Positions 1 through 8,655 of a stretch of 64,000 bases of DNA are shown in pieces. Numbering within the stretch: the stretch's first letter is position 1; each line of letters opens with the position of its first letter. Source of the stretch: Klenkia soli. GTDB taxonomy: Bacteria; Actinomycetota; Actinomycetes; Mycobacteriales; Geodermatophilaceae. The translations under genes and the position numbers were made by a program. Below the pieces are notes generated by a model. That model worked only from the letters and a program-made list of their open reading frames with translations, was not told where the DNA came from and ran no database searches. The stretch lies in contig NZ_FNIR01000005.1 of assembly GCF_900103975.1 (NCBI RefSeq), forward strand, positions 272,071-336,070. Reading direction: 5' to 3'.

Positions 1-765
1 GTCGTCGCGGGCTTCCCGCCGCTGCTGTGGACGATCGCGGCGGTGTTCGGCGGGGCCGCCGTGCTCGCCGTCCGGCTGCCGCGGCACGTCGACGTCCCGG
101 CCGGCGAGGAGTCCTCCGACCTGCTGACGACGACGATGGAGATCCCCGTGGTCGGTCGCGGTCGGCGCCCGGTCAGCCCGGCCGTGGTCGACGCGTTGCG
201 CAGCGCCGCCCTGCTGCGGGTGCTCGGCGGGTTCCTCACCATCTACGCGGCGTTCCTGGTCCAGGCGGCGCTGCCCGGCGGCTGGGAGCGCACGCTCGCG
301 CTGGGCGCGATCGCCGGCGCGGCCGGGCTGGGCAGCTTCCTGGGCACCGGCATCGGGTCGCGGCTGCACCGCGCGTCGCCGGACTCGCTCGTCCTGTGGG
401 CCACCGTCGCCGCGGTGGCCACCGCCGCCGTGGCCGCCGGGTTCTTCTCGATCACCCTGTTCGCGGTCACCGCCGGTGTCGCCGCCCTCGCGGCGGGGCT
501 GGGCAAGGTGTCCCTGGACGCGATCATCCAGCGCGACGTGCCCGGCGCCCAGCACGCGTCGGCGTTCGCCCGCTCGGAGACGCTGCTGCAGCTGGCCTGG
601 GTGCTCGGCGGGGCCCTGGGCATCACCTTGCCGGCGAGCGGACCGACCGTCGCCTTCGCGGTCACCGCGGGGCTGCTGGTCGTGGCCACAGCTCTGCTTG
701 CTTGGCTGGGGCACCGCCGTCCGACCCGTGGCCGCGGCAGGACGGCGGCACAGGAGTGGACATGA
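1..765 (+). CDS. MFS transporter, C-terminal part
   Basis: This is the last 254 residues of a protein whose start lies before the window. The frame is open from base 1 to a TGA at 763-765. It shows several long hydrophobic segments rich in Ala, Leu, Val and Gly with short charged loops, as in the second half of a 12-helix major facilitator. Substrate cannot be told. The stop overlaps the ATG of the following lipoprotein gene by four bases, so the two are translationally coupled. In Mycobacterium tuberculosis an MFS-like protein also sits near a DUF2771 protein and a cold-shock gene (recalled synteny, Rv0871-Rv0876c area), which supports an old conserved neighbourhood. Confidence 0.8.
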   Translation, partial: VVAGFPPLLWTIAAVFGGAAVLAVRLPRHVDVPAGEESSDLLTTTMEIPVVGRGRRPVSPAVVDALRSAALLRVLGGFLTIYAAFLVQAALPGGWERTLALGAIAGAAGLGSFLGTGIGSRLHRASPDSLVLWATVAAVATAAVAAGFFSITLFAVTAGVAALAAGLGKVSLDAIIQRDVPGAQHASAFARSETLLQLAWVLGGALGITLPASGPTVAFAVTAGLLVVATALLAWLGHRRPTRGRGRTAAQEWT

Positions 766-1316
766 GCAGCGCACGGAGGACCACGGGCACCACGACGGGC
801 ATCACGACGGGCATCGCGGTCCTGGCGCTGGTGGCCGGCTGCAACGCCGGCGGCAGCAGCGGCTCCTCCTCCGAGTCGGGGACCGCTCCGACGGTGCGGG
901 TGCAGGCCGGCCCGCAGGACGTGACGGTGCAGCCCACCCAGTACTGCCTGGCCGGCTCGGGCGAGCGCTATGCCGGCACCCCGCCGATCGTCGAGGTCTC
1001 CCCCGACAGCACCATCGCGCTGACCGTCTCCGACGCCGTCGCCGAGCAGGGCTGGAGCGTGCAGGTCTACGACGACCAGCTGAAGACGTTGCTGGGCGAG
1101 GTCGACGTCGAGGACGGCACGACGGTGTTCACCGGCATCAACAGCTCCGACGTCGTCCCCGCGTCGTTCTACCTGGTGGTCGTCGAGGACTCCGTCGACG
1201 CCGCGTGCAACGGGCTGTCCGGCGCCTGGCCGGTCGGCTTCATCCGGGCCGTGCCCGACACCGCCACCGCCACCGCCACCGCCACCGCGACACCCACGGC
1301 CACGCCGACCGGCTGA
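762..1316 (+). CDS. DUF2771-like lipoprotein
   Basis: A 184-residue secreted lipoprotein. The N-terminus has Arg residues, a hydrophobic stretch and a lipobox LVAGC with the lipidated Cys at residue 27, followed by a Ser/Gly-rich linker. The body (about 50-165) contains two Cys that could form a disulfide. The C-terminus is a Thr-Ala dipeptide run coded by a hexanucleotide repeat. The ATG at 762 overlaps the stop of the upstream MFS gene, which fixes the start. Its position between an MFS gene and a cold-shock gene matches actinobacterial DUF2771 proteins; the family call rests on context and architecture rather than on a search. Function unknown, probably anchored on the outer face of the membrane. 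Confidence 0.65.
   Translation: MSSARRTTGTTTGITTGIAVLALVAGCNAGGSSGSSSESGTAPTVRVQAGPQDVTVQPTQYCLAGSGERYAGTPPIVEVSPDSTIALTVSDAVAEQGWSVQVYDDQLKTLLGEVDVEDGTTVFTGINSSDVVPASFYLVVVEDSVDAACNGLSGAWPVGFIRAVPDTATATATATATPTATPTG
1259..1290 (+). repeat. Hexanucleotide microsatellite (CACCGC)n
   Basis: About five tandem copies of a CACCGC unit near the 3' end of the lipoprotein gene code for alternating Thr-Ala. Gain or loss of a unit keeps the frame, so the tail length could vary between strains. Confidence 0.75.
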
Positions 1317-1323
1317 GCCTTCG

Positions 1324-1707
1324 TCAGCCCTCGAGGTCGGTGGCGACGGCGCGCAGGACGGCGGCGACCTTGCCGGCGGACTGCTTGTCGGGGTGCCGGC
1401 CGTGCCGCAGCCCGTTGCCGACGCCGTCCAGGAGCCGGATGAGGTCCTCGATGATCGGGACCAGGTCGTCGGGCTTCTTCCGGGTGCCCGCGACGGCGGA
1501 GGGCAGCGGGTCGAGGACGACGACCTGCAGCGCCTGGTCGCCGCGGCGGCCGGCCACGACGCCGTACTCGACCCGCTGGCCCGGCTTGAGCTCGGTGGTG
1601 CCGGCCGGCAACGCGTCGCGGTGCACGAACACGTCGGGGCCGTCCTCCTGGGACAGGAAGCCGAAGCCCTTCTCCGGGTTGAACCACTTCACCTTGCCGC
1701 TGGGCAC
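1324..1707 (-). CDS. Cold-shock domain protein with C-terminal extension
   Basis: A 127-residue protein. Residues 1-68 form a cold-shock (OB-fold) domain with the sequence GKVKWFNPEKGFGFL near the start (RNP1, KGFGFL at 13-18) and VFVH at 26-29 (RNP2), the surfaces that bind single-stranded RNA or DNA. The remaining 60 residues are a charged helical extension not present in 67-residue Csp proteins; M. tuberculosis CspB (about 135 residues) is similarly long. I chose the GTG at 1707 because it directly precedes the domain and follows a GAAGGA ribosome site; an upstream in-frame ATG at 1740 would add 11 unlikely residues. It converges on the DUF2771 lipoprotein gene with a 7-base gap. Likely an RNA chaperone. 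Confidence 0.9.
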   Translation of the reverse strand: MPSGKVKWFNPEKGFGFLSQEDGPDVFVHRDALPAGTTELKPGQRVEYGVVAGRRGDQALQVVVLDPLPSAVAGTRKKPDDLVPIIEDLIRLLDGVGNGLRHGRHPDKQSAGKVAAVLRAVATDLEG

Positions 1708-1855
1708 GTCTGTTCCTTCGTCACGCGTCGAGAACCGCACCGGGAGGTACGGGCCGCCCAGGCTAGCCCGGGACCGCGGCCGCGGCCGCCGAGTTCCCGC
1801 GGGTCAAGTTACCCACGGGTAGGCGGGGCTCGGGTGCGGATGCGACGATGCCCGC

Positions 1856-2185
1856 ATGGCTGCCCGCAACGCTGCGTCCCGCGTCGTCACCTCCCTCGCC
1901 GCGGCGATCCGGTTGATCACCTCGGTCGTCGGCGGGCTGATCGTGCTCTACGCGGTGTTCGTGCTGTTCGAGGCCAACCCGGACAACCCGATCGTGGAGT
2001 TCACCGCCGGCGTGCGCGACGACCTCGGGGCCTTCACCCGCGACCTGTTCACCCCCGACGACCCGAAGATCGCCGCGACGGTGAACGCCCTCATCGCGGC
2101 GATCGTCTGGGTGGTCGGCGGCAACCTGCTCTCGAAGGCGATCACCCGCCTGGCCCCTCGTCCCAAGGCCTCGTCGAAGGACTGA
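1856..2185 (+). CDS. Small two-helix membrane protein
   Basis: A 109-residue protein of unknown function. It has a basic N-terminus, a membrane segment at about residues 19-40, a loop rich in Asp and Pro (about 41-75) and a second membrane segment at about 78-100, followed by a short basic tail. This predicts both ends in the cytoplasm. It stands alone between the cold-shock gene and the convergent acyl-CoA synthetase gene. I do not recognise the family. Codon use matches the neighbours. Confidence 0.7.
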   Translation: MAARNAASRVVTSLAAAIRLITSVVGGLIVLYAVFVLFEANPDNPIVEFTAGVRDDLGAFTRDLFTPDDPKIAATVNALIAAIVWVVGGNLLSKAITRLAPRPKASSKD

Positions 2186-2196
2186 GCGACCCGGCC

Positions 2197-2256
2197 GACG
2201 GCCCCCTCGTAGGGGCCCGGCCCGCGCGGAGCGTGGGTCGGGGGGCAAGGGGGTCC
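2197..2256 (+). terminator. Long GC hairpin, copy A of a repeated element
   Basis: The plus strand can fold into an outer stem (2200-2207 with 2246-2255) and a 12-pair inner stem with a GGA apex (CGCGCGGAGCG at 2223-2233). G-U pairs make the plus-strand RNA fold better than the minus strand, so it probably ends transcription of the small membrane protein gene. A related hairpin is at 49147-49203. Confidence 0.6.
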
Positions 2257-2261
2257 TTCCG

Positions 2262-3908
2262 TCAGGCGGTCGCGACCTCGGTGAGGCCCAGCTCCTCGCT
2301 GGAGACCTGGCGCATCTCCACCTTGCGCACCTTGCCCGTGACGGTCATCGGGAAGCCCTCGACCACCTTGACGTAGCGGGGCACCTTGTAGTGCGCCAGC
2401 TTGCCGGTGCAGAACTCGCGCAGCGCCTCGGCGGTGAGCTCGGGGGCCCCGGCGCGCAGCTGCACCCAGGCCATCAGCTCCTCGCCGTATTTGGCGTCGG
2501 GCACGCCGATCACCTGGACGTCGGCGATGTCGGGGTGGGAGTAGAGGAACTCCTCGATCTCCCGCGGGTACACGTTCTCCCCGCCGCGGATGACCATGTC
2601 CTTGATCCGGCCGACGATGTTGACGTAGCCCTCGGCGTCCATCACCGCGAGGTCGCCGGTGTGCATCCAGCGGGCGGCGTCGAGCACCTCGGCGGTCTTG
2701 GCCGGCTCGTCCCAGTAGCCCAGCATCACCGAGTAGCCGCGGGTGCACAGCTCGCCGGTGGTGCCGCGGGGCACGGTGAGCCCGGTCTCGGGGTCGACGA
2801 CCTTGCTCTCGAGGTGCGGGTGGGTGCGGCCCACCGTCGAGGTGCGGCGGTCCAGGTCGTCGTCGGCGCCGGTCTGCGTGGAGACCGGGGAGGTCTCGGT
2901 CATGCCGTAGGCGATGGTCACCTCGGCCATGCCCATCTCGTCGACGACCCGCTTCATCACCTCGACCGGGCACGGCGAGCCGGCCATGATCCCGGTGCGC
3001 AGGCTGGACAGGTCGTAGGAGGCGAAGTCGGGCAGCGCGAGCTCGGCGATGAACATCGTGGGGACGCCGTAGAGCGAGGTGCACTTCTCGTCCTGGACGG
3101 CCTGCAGCGTCAGCGCGGGGTCGAACCCGGGCGCGGGGATGACCATGGTCGAGCCGTGCGAGGTGCAGCCGATGTTGCCCATGCCCATGCCGAAGCAGTG
3201 GTAGTAGGGCACCGGGATGCACACCCGGTCGGCCTCGGTGTAGCTGCAGCCCTCGGCCACGAAGAAGCCGTTGTTGAGCAGGTTGTGGTGGGTCAGGGTG
3301 GCGCCCTTGGGGAAGCCCGTCGTGCCCGAGGTGTACTGGATGTTGATCGGGTCGTCGGCGCTCAGCTGGGTCTCGCGCTCGGCCAGCAGCCCGTGGTCGG
3401 CGGCCCGGCCGGTCGCCATCAGCTGCTCCCACTCGGGGTCGCCGAGGAAGAGCACCTCGCGCAGGGCGGGGCACGAGTCGCGCACCTCGGCCACCATCGC
3501 CCGGTAGTCGCTGGTCTTGAACGCGGGCGCCGCCACCAGCACCGAGATGCCGGCCTGCTGCAGCACGTACGAGAGCTCGTGCGTGCGGTAGGCCGGGTTG
3601 ATGTTGACCAGGACGACGCCCAGCTTGGCGGTGCCGTACTGCACGAAGACCCACTCGGCGCAGTTGGGGGCCCAGATGCCGACCCGCTCGCCCTTCTCGA
3701 CGCCCAGCGCGTGCAGGCCGAGGGCGAAGGCGTCGACGTCGTCGACCAGCTGCGGGTAGGTCCACCGCCGACCGGTCGAGCACTCCACGAGCGCCTCGTG
3801 GTCACCGACCCGCGCCGCCGTCCGGTCCAGGTTCGCCCCGATGGTGTCGCCCAACAGGGGGACGGTCGAGGTCCCGCTGGTGTAGGACGGCAGCGCGGGG
3901 GCGGTCAT
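2262..3908 (-). CDS. Acyl-CoA synthetase (AMP-forming)
   Basis: A 548-residue member of the adenylate-forming family, which activates a carboxylic acid with ATP to acyl-AMP and then to acyl-CoA. The P-loop-like motif [11 protein letters not shown] is seen near residue 195, the AYGMTETSP motif in the middle, the TGD of the hinge region about residue 420, and the conserved Lys-containing [10 protein letters not shown] near the C-terminus. Length and motifs fit medium/long-chain fatty-acyl-CoA synthetases (FadD type). The ATG at 3908 overlaps the stop of the small upstream gene by four bases, fixing the start and making an operon. Substrate chain length cannot be read from the sequence. Confidence 0.92.
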   Translation of the reverse strand: MTAPALPSYTSGTSTVPLLGDTIGANLDRTAARVGDHEALVECSTGRRWTYPQLVDDVDAFALGLHALGVEKGERVGIWAPNCAEWVFVQYGTAKLGVVLVNINPAYRTHELSYVLQQAGISVLVAAPAFKTSDYRAMVAEVRDSCPALREVLFLGDPEWEQLMATGRAADHGLLAERETQLSADDPINIQYTSGTTGFPKGATLTHHNLLNNGFFVAEGCSYTEADRVCIPVPYYHCFGMGMGNIGCTSHGSTMVIPAPGFDPALTLQAVQDEKCTSLYGVPTMFIAELALPDFASYDLSSLRTGIMAGSPCPVEVMKRVVDEMGMAEVTIAYGMTETSPVSTQTGADDDLDRRTSTVGRTHPHLESKVVDPETGLTVPRGTTGELCTRGYSVMLGYWDEPAKTAEVLDAARWMHTGDLAVMDAEGYVNIVGRIKDMVIRGGENVYPREIEEFLYSHPDIADVQVIGVPDAKYGEELMAWVQLRAGAPELTAEALREFCTGKLAHYKVPRYVKVVEGFPMTVTGKVRKVEMRQVSSEELGLTEVATA

Positions 3909-4132
3909 GCCCGCTCGCCCGGACGGAGCTGGACGCCGGCCCGGTTGGGCTTGTCGGTCGGGTGGGCGTAGCGCAGGTACTCCACCGGCAGCGGGAAGGA
4001 GTGGTCCTCGCCGAAGGGCGACAGCGACCCGGTCATCTCGCTGATCAGCTCGGTCAACGGCGGTCCGCCGTCCACGGACTGGCCCCAGGTGGGCTCGACC
4101 AGGTGCGCGTTCTTGGAGTTCTTCTTGGCCAT
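3905..4132 (-). CDS. Small unknown protein co-translated with acyl-CoA synthetase
   Basis: A 75-residue soluble protein beginning MAKKNSK, with no membrane segment or signal peptide. The ATG at 4132 follows a GGGAG ribosome site, and its TGA overlaps the ATG of the synthetase gene, so the two are made together. The middle is acidic and the C-terminus is rich in Pro and Arg. I do not recognise the family. The tight coupling suggests a partner or regulator of the synthetase, which is inference only. Confidence 0.7.
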   Translation of the reverse strand: MAKKNSKNAHLVEPTWGQSVDGGPPLTELISEMTGSLSPFGEDHSFPLPVEYLRYAHPTDKPNRAGVQLRPGERA

Positions 4133-4281
4133 GCCGGGCTCCCGCCGTCCGTGGCCGGCAGTGCGCCGGCGCTCGGGGACATCTTCCCGTGCAGTAGACC
4201 GCCCCCGCACGCACCCACGCCAGCCCCGGTGCAACGGCGGCGCATCCCCTGCCGGTCCGCGCCGAGGTCGTGACCGGTTCT

Positions 4282-4340
4282 CCGGGGTGGTGACCCATCA
4301 CCGCGGCCGACCACCCGCAGGGATCGGTCACCACCCCCGG
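4282..4340. promoter_or_regulatory. Widely spaced inverted repeat in divergent promoter region
   Basis: CCGGGGTGGTGACC (4282-4295) is repeated inverted as GGTCACCACCCCCGG (4326-4340) with one extra G. It lies in the 267-base region between the divergent acyl-CoA synthetase operon and the MFS gene, a good place for a regulator site. No other feature was seen in that region besides the -10 box near the MFS start. Confidence 0.4.
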
Positions 4341-4399
4341 TCTCGCCGTCGGCGAACTCCGGCGACACCGGGCGCGGTGCCGCCTAGGGTCGACTCCCC

Positions 4400-5626
4400 G
4401 TGGGGCGCATCGTGGAGACCGTCGTTCCGGCGCGGCTGGGCGTCGGCTTCCGGTGGCTGCTGGCCTCGTCGTGGACGTCGAACCTGGGCGACGGGATCGC
4501 GCTGGCCGCCGGGCCGCTGCTGGTCGCCTCGCTGACCCGGGACCCGTTCCTGGTGTCGCTGGCCGCCGGTGTGCAGTGGCTGCCGCCGCTGCTGTTCGGG
4601 CTGCTGGCCGGAGCCGTCACCGACCGGGTGGACCGCCGGTTGCTGGTGGTGGTCGTCGACCTGCTGCGGGCCGCCGTCCTCGTCGTCCTGACCCTGGCGG
4701 TGGCCACCGACCTGGTGACGATCGCCGGGGTGCTGGTCGCGCTGTTCGTGCTCGGGACGGCGGAGGTGTTCGCCGACAACAGCTCGCAGACCCTGCTGCC
4801 GACGCTGGTGCACCGCGACGACCTGGCGGTGGGCAACGCCCGGATGATGACCGGCTTCATCACGGTCAACCAGCTCGCCGGCCCACCCCTGGGGGCCGCG
4901 CTGTTCACCGCGGGCGCGGCCTGGGCGTTCGGGACGGTCGCCGTCCTGGTGGCGCTGGGCGCGGTGCTGGTCTCGCGGATCGTGCTGCCGCCGGCCGAGC
5001 CGGCCACCCGGGGCGCGGTGCACACCGAGATCGTCGAGGGCTTCCGGTGGGTGCGGCACCACCCCGCCGTGCGCACGCTGGTGCTCACGATCTTCAGCTT
5101 CAACCTGACCTTCGGCGCCGCTTGGTCGGTGCTGGTGCTCTACGCGACGGAGCAGCTCGGGCTCGGCGAGATCGGCTTCGGGCTGGTCACCACCGCCCAG
5201 GCGGCCGGCGGCATCGCCGGGATCGCCGCCTACGGCTGGATCACCGCACGGGTCAGCCTGGGCAACCTGCTGCGCGTCGGGCTGGTCGTCGAGACCCTCA
5301 CCCACCTGGCGCTGGCCCTGACCACCAGCCCGTGGGTGGCGATGCCGGTGTTCGTGGTGTTCGGCGCGCACGCGTTCATCTGGGGGACGACGTCGGTCAC
5401 CGTCCGGCAGCGCGCCGTCCCCCGCGAGCTGCAGGGCCGGGTGGGCAGCGTGAACCTGGTCGGCACCTTCGGCGGACTGGTGATCGGGGCCGGCATCGGC
5501 GGGGTGGTCGCCCAGCGGTTCGGGGTGACCGGACCCTTCTGGTTCGCCTTCGTCGGGTCGGCGCTGTTCGTCGTCCTCATCTGGCGCCAGCTCCGGCACG
5601 TCGCGCACACCGACGAGACCACATGA
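4400..5626 (+). CDS. MFS transporter, probable drug exporter
   Basis: A 408-residue major facilitator with about 12 hydrophobic segments. The motif [10 protein letters not shown] between helices 2 and 3 (about residues 73-82) is the MFS motif A loop. The arrangement fits the actinobacterial MFS exporters related to enterobactin and macrolide exporters; the substrate is unknown. The GTG at 4400 lies nine bases after TAGGGT (4385-4390), so the mRNA may be leaderless. It is monocistronic and converges on the acetyltransferase gene with a 91-base gap in which I see nothing. Confidence 0.85.
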   Translation: MGRIVETVVPARLGVGFRWLLASSWTSNLGDGIALAAGPLLVASLTRDPFLVSLAAGVQWLPPLLFGLLAGAVTDRVDRRLLVVVVDLLRAAVLVVLTLAVATDLVTIAGVLVALFVLGTAEVFADNSSQTLLPTLVHRDDLAVGNARMMTGFITVNQLAGPPLGAALFTAGAAWAFGTVAVLVALGAVLVSRIVLPPAEPATRGAVHTEIVEGFRWVRHHPAVRTLVLTIFSFNLTFGAAWSVLVLYATEQLGLGEIGFGLVTTAQAAGGIAGIAAYGWITARVSLGNLLRVGLVVETLTHLALALTTSPWVAMPVFVVFGAHAFIWGTTSVTVRQRAVPRELQGRVGSVNLVGTFGGLVIGAGIGGVVAQRFGVTGPFWFAFVGSALFVVLIWRQLRHVAHTDETT

Positions 5627-5717
5627 CCTGCAGCCACCCCACGATCCGGCACACGGTGCCCGGCACACCGGCGGCAGGACCCGGGTCGCGAGCGGGGAGG
5701 TCCAGCCGGCAGGAGCA

Positions 5718-6254
5718 CTACACGCCACGCTCGTGGACGATCTCCAGGCCGTCCTCGTCGTCCCACTGCTCGCCCACCGCGGTGAAGCCGTACTGGGCGA
5801 CCAGGCCGGACGACGCGGTGTTGTCCGGCGTGATCGTGGCCCGCACGGTGCGCACGGCCGACTCCTCCTGGGCCCTCCGCAGCAACGCCTCGAGGGCGGC
5901 GCGCGCGTACCCGCGGCGGCGGTGCGCGGGCTCGACGGCGTACCCGATCTCCACCATCCCGGCGGCGTCCGGCGGTCCGTGGAACCCCGCCCGGCCCACG
6001 ACCACCCGGCGGTCCTCGTCCCAGATCAGACCGGTGACCCAGTCCGCGGCGGCGGGATCCCGGCGGACCTGTTCGCTCCGCCTGCGCCACACGCCGCGCC
6101 AGGCGGGACCAGCGGCGTACCCGCTGAGGGGCACCGGGCTGCCCAGGTCCGCGGCGGCGAGGTCACCCACCGCCAACGCGTCGAGGACCGCTCCGGTCAG
6201 GTGGACGACGCGGACGCGCGGCAGCGGGTCGTCGGGGCCCAGCGCACCGTCCAC
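5718..6254 (-). CDS. GNAT family N-acetyltransferase
   Basis: A 178-residue acetyltransferase. The acetyl-CoA binding motif appears as RRRGYARAAL (about residues 110-119), preceded by the strand EIGYAV, and the NTASSGLVAQYGF region near the end is the usual GNAT motif B. It transfers an acetyl group to an amine; the substrate is unknown. I chose the GTG at 6254, since further upstream residues are poor in secondary structure and run into the divergent gene's promoter. The gene is divergent from the helicase-associated gene at 6305 with a 50-base gap. Confidence 0.8.
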   Translation of the reverse strand: MDGALGPDDPLPRVRVVHLTGAVLDALAVGDLAAADLGSPVPLSGYAAGPAWRGVWRRRSEQVRRDPAAADWVTGLIWDEDRRVVVGRAGFHGPPDAAGMVEIGYAVEPAHRRRGYARAALEALLRRAQEESAVRTVRATITPDNTASSGLVAQYGFTAVGEQWDDEDGLEIVHERGV

Positions 6255-6291
6255 GGACCGACCATGCCAGGCCGGGGCGACCGGACGCACG

Positions 6292-6297
6292 TAGCGT
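6292..6297 (+). promoter_or_regulatory. -10 box of a likely leaderless promoter
   Basis: TAGCGT ends seven bases before the ATG at 6305, the spacing expected when transcription starts at the start codon. Confidence 0.5.
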
Positions 6298-6304
6298 TGT
6301 CCCG

Positions 6305-8545
6305 ATGGCCACCACCGAGGGGACGACGGCGCCGGCCACGCTGGCCGCGTGGTTGCGCACCCGCACCGACGAGCAGCTGGGTGCCCTGCTGGCGCTCCGC
6401 CCGGACGTCGCCCGACCGGCACCCTCGGACGTCGTGGGGCTGGCCACCCGCCTGGCCGTCCCCGTCTCGGTCGACCGCGCCCTGGACGAGCTGGACGCCG
6501 CGACCCTGCAGGTGCTCGACGTCGTCCTGCTGGCCCCCGGGGACGGGCTGACCCGCGCCGAGCTCGTGGCTGCCCTGCCCGGGGCGCCGGTCGAGGACGG
6601 CCTCGAGCTGCTCACCGCCCGCGCCCTGCTGTGGGGGGACGACGTCGTGCACGCACCGGAGCCGGTGCGCCGCGCCGTCCGGCACCCCGCCGGGCTGGGC
6701 CGGCCGCGCACCCCTCCCCCGGCCGACGTCGAGGACGACCTCGCCACCGCCGACGAGGAGGAGCGGGCGGTGCTCGAGACCCTGGCCGGGGACAACCCGG
6801 TGGGCCGGCTGCCGGTGGACAACCGCGGCACCTCCCCCGCCGGACCTGCCCGCCGGCTGCTGCAGCGCGGGCTGCTCACCCGGGTCGACGCCGCCACCGT
6901 CGAGCTGCCCCGGCAGTACGGCCTGGCCCTGCGGGGCGACCGGCCCTACGGCCCGTCCCGGGTCCGGCCCGAGCCGCCGACGGTGTACCGCGACCCGGAG
7001 ATCACCGACCGGCGCGGGGCCGGGGCGGCGCTGGAGAGCGTCGGCCGGGTCGGCGAGCTGCTCACGGCGCTCGAAGAGGACCCCGCCGGCCTGCTCCGCA
7101 GCGGGGGCATGGCGATCCGCGACCAGAAGCGGCTGGCCAAGGCGTTGAAGGTGGACGAGGCGGCGGTCGCCTTCCACATCGAGGTGGCCCACGCCGCCGG
7201 GTTGCTGGACCTGGGTGGTCCGCACCGCGACGAGTGGTTGCCCAGTCGCGGCTACGACACCTGGCGCGAGCAGGCGCTGCCCGAGCGGTGGGCACTGCTG
7301 GCCGCGTCGTGGCTGGACTCGCTGCGGCTGATCGCGCTGGTCGGGCAGCGGGACCCGGCGGGCAAGGCGGTGAACGTGCTGTCGCCGGACGTCGTCCGGC
7401 ACACCGTCCCGGCGGTGCGGCGCTCGGTGCTGACCACCCTGGGCGAGCTGCGACCCGGCCTGGGGCTGAGCACCGACGACCTGCTGGCCCTGCTGCGCTG
7501 GCAGAGCCCCCGCCGCAGCGACCGGTTCGTGCTCGTGCCGGCCCTGGTCGCCGAGGCCGAACGGCTGGGCATCGTGGTCGAGGGCCGGCTGTCCTCCGGC
7601 GGTCGCGGCCTGCTGACCGGCGGCGAGGAGGGCGCCGCCGACGGCATGCGCGGCCTGCTGCCCGAACCGGTCGACCACGTGCTGGCCCAGCCCGACCTGT
7701 CCCTGGTCGCGCCCGGCCCGCTGGTCGCCGAGCTGGCCCGCACCCTGGCCACGGTCGCCGACGTCGAGTCCTCCGGTGGCGCCACGGTGTTCCGGGTCAG
7801 CGAGGGCAGCGTCCGGCGGGCGCTGGACTCGGGGTGGTCGGCGGCCGAGCTGCACGACTTCTTCGCCCGCGCCTCCCGCACCCCGGTGCCGCAGGCGTTG
7901 GACTACCTCGTCGACGACGTCGCCCGCCAGCACGGCCGGCTGCGGGTGGGGGCGATCGAGAGCTACGTGCGCAGCGACGACCACGGCCTGCTCTCCCAGG
8001 TGCTGTCGGACCGGCGCACGGCCGGCGCCGAGCTGCGGCGGCTGGCCCCCGGCGTCCTGGTCAGCGGGCTGCCGGCCGACGAGGTGCTCGCCGTCCTGCG
8101 CTCCTCCGGCTACGCCCCCGCCGGCGAGTCCGCCGGCGGCGCCGTCCTCACCCGGCCCGCTGGGCGCCCCCGGGCGACGGCGCGGCCGGGCAGCCGACCG
8201 GCGACCGGACCGCGACCGCTGGGGGCCGAGGAGGTCGAGGCGACCGTGCGCGAGATCCGGGCCGGGGACGCCGCCCTCGCCGCCCGCCGCACCGACCCGG
8301 CCCGGCAGGTCCCGGGCGTGACGACGGCGAGCACGCTGGAGCTGCTGTCCCGGGCGGTGCGCGAGCAGCTGCCCGTGTGGTTGGGCTACGTGGACGCGCA
8401 GGGCTCCGGCAGCCGGCGCACGGTGCAGCCGCTGACCCTGGGCGGCGGCTTCCTGTCCGGGTTCGACGAGGGCCGCGGCGAGCAGCGCACCTTCGCCGTC
8501 CACCGGATCACGTCGGTCGAGCTGGTGGACGGCCCGACCGGTTGA
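6305..8545 (+). CDS. Helicase-associated domain protein with WYL-like C-terminus
   Basis: A 746-residue protein of the actinobacterial helicase C-terminal-associated family (homologue of M. tuberculosis Rv0862c, by recall). It has no Walker motifs of its own. The N-terminal half is rich in Leu/Arg helices; residues about 430-560 resemble the DNA-interacting region shared with XPB-type helicases. The last 60 residues (WLGYVDAQG, then RTVQPL and a GFD turn) look like a WYL-type ligand domain. XPB helicase lies 1.5 kb downstream in the same direction, as in mycobacteria, so a role in DNA repair or helicase control is likely. The start at 6305 fits a leaderless message. Confidence 0.8.
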   Translation: MATTEGTTAPATLAAWLRTRTDEQLGALLALRPDVARPAPSDVVGLATRLAVPVSVDRALDELDAATLQVLDVVLLAPGDGLTRAELVAALPGAPVEDGLELLTARALLWGDDVVHAPEPVRRAVRHPAGLGRPRTPPPADVEDDLATADEEERAVLETLAGDNPVGRLPVDNRGTSPAGPARRLLQRGLLTRVDAATVELPRQYGLALRGDRPYGPSRVRPEPPTVYRDPEITDRRGAGAALESVGRVGELLTALEEDPAGLLRSGGMAIRDQKRLAKALKVDEAAVAFHIEVAHAAGLLDLGGPHRDEWLPSRGYDTWREQALPERWALLAASWLDSLRLIALVGQRDPAGKAVNVLSPDVVRHTVPAVRRSVLTTLGELRPGLGLSTDDLLALLRWQSPRRSDRFVLVPALVAEAERLGIVVEGRLSSGGRGLLTGGEEGAADGMRGLLPEPVDHVLAQPDLSLVAPGPLVAELARTLATVADVESSGGATVFRVSEGSVRRALDSGWSAAELHDFFARASRTPVPQALDYLVDDVARQHGRLRVGAIESYVRSDDHGLLSQVLSDRRTAGAELRRLAPGVLVSGLPADEVLAVLRSSGYAPAGESAGGAVLTRPAGRPRATARPGSRPATGPRPLGAEEVEATVREIRAGDAALAARRTDPARQVPGVTTASTLELLSRAVREQLPVWLGYVDAQGSGSRRTVQPLTLGGGFLSGFDEGRGEQRTFAVHRITSVELVDGPTG

Positions 8546-8655
8546 CCTGCGTGGTGGCGAGGACCACCATGGCTGCCCCTCCCGGAATGCCCGGCGGGGT
8601 GATCGACTTGTGCAGGTCGTTGGGTTGAACAACGAGTTCCACAGGTGGTGCGGAC

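Noticed and set aside
6197..8632. Long minus-strand open frame over the helicase-associated gene
   Set aside because: The plus strand has recognised domains and correct codon-position GC; the minus frame is a shadow.
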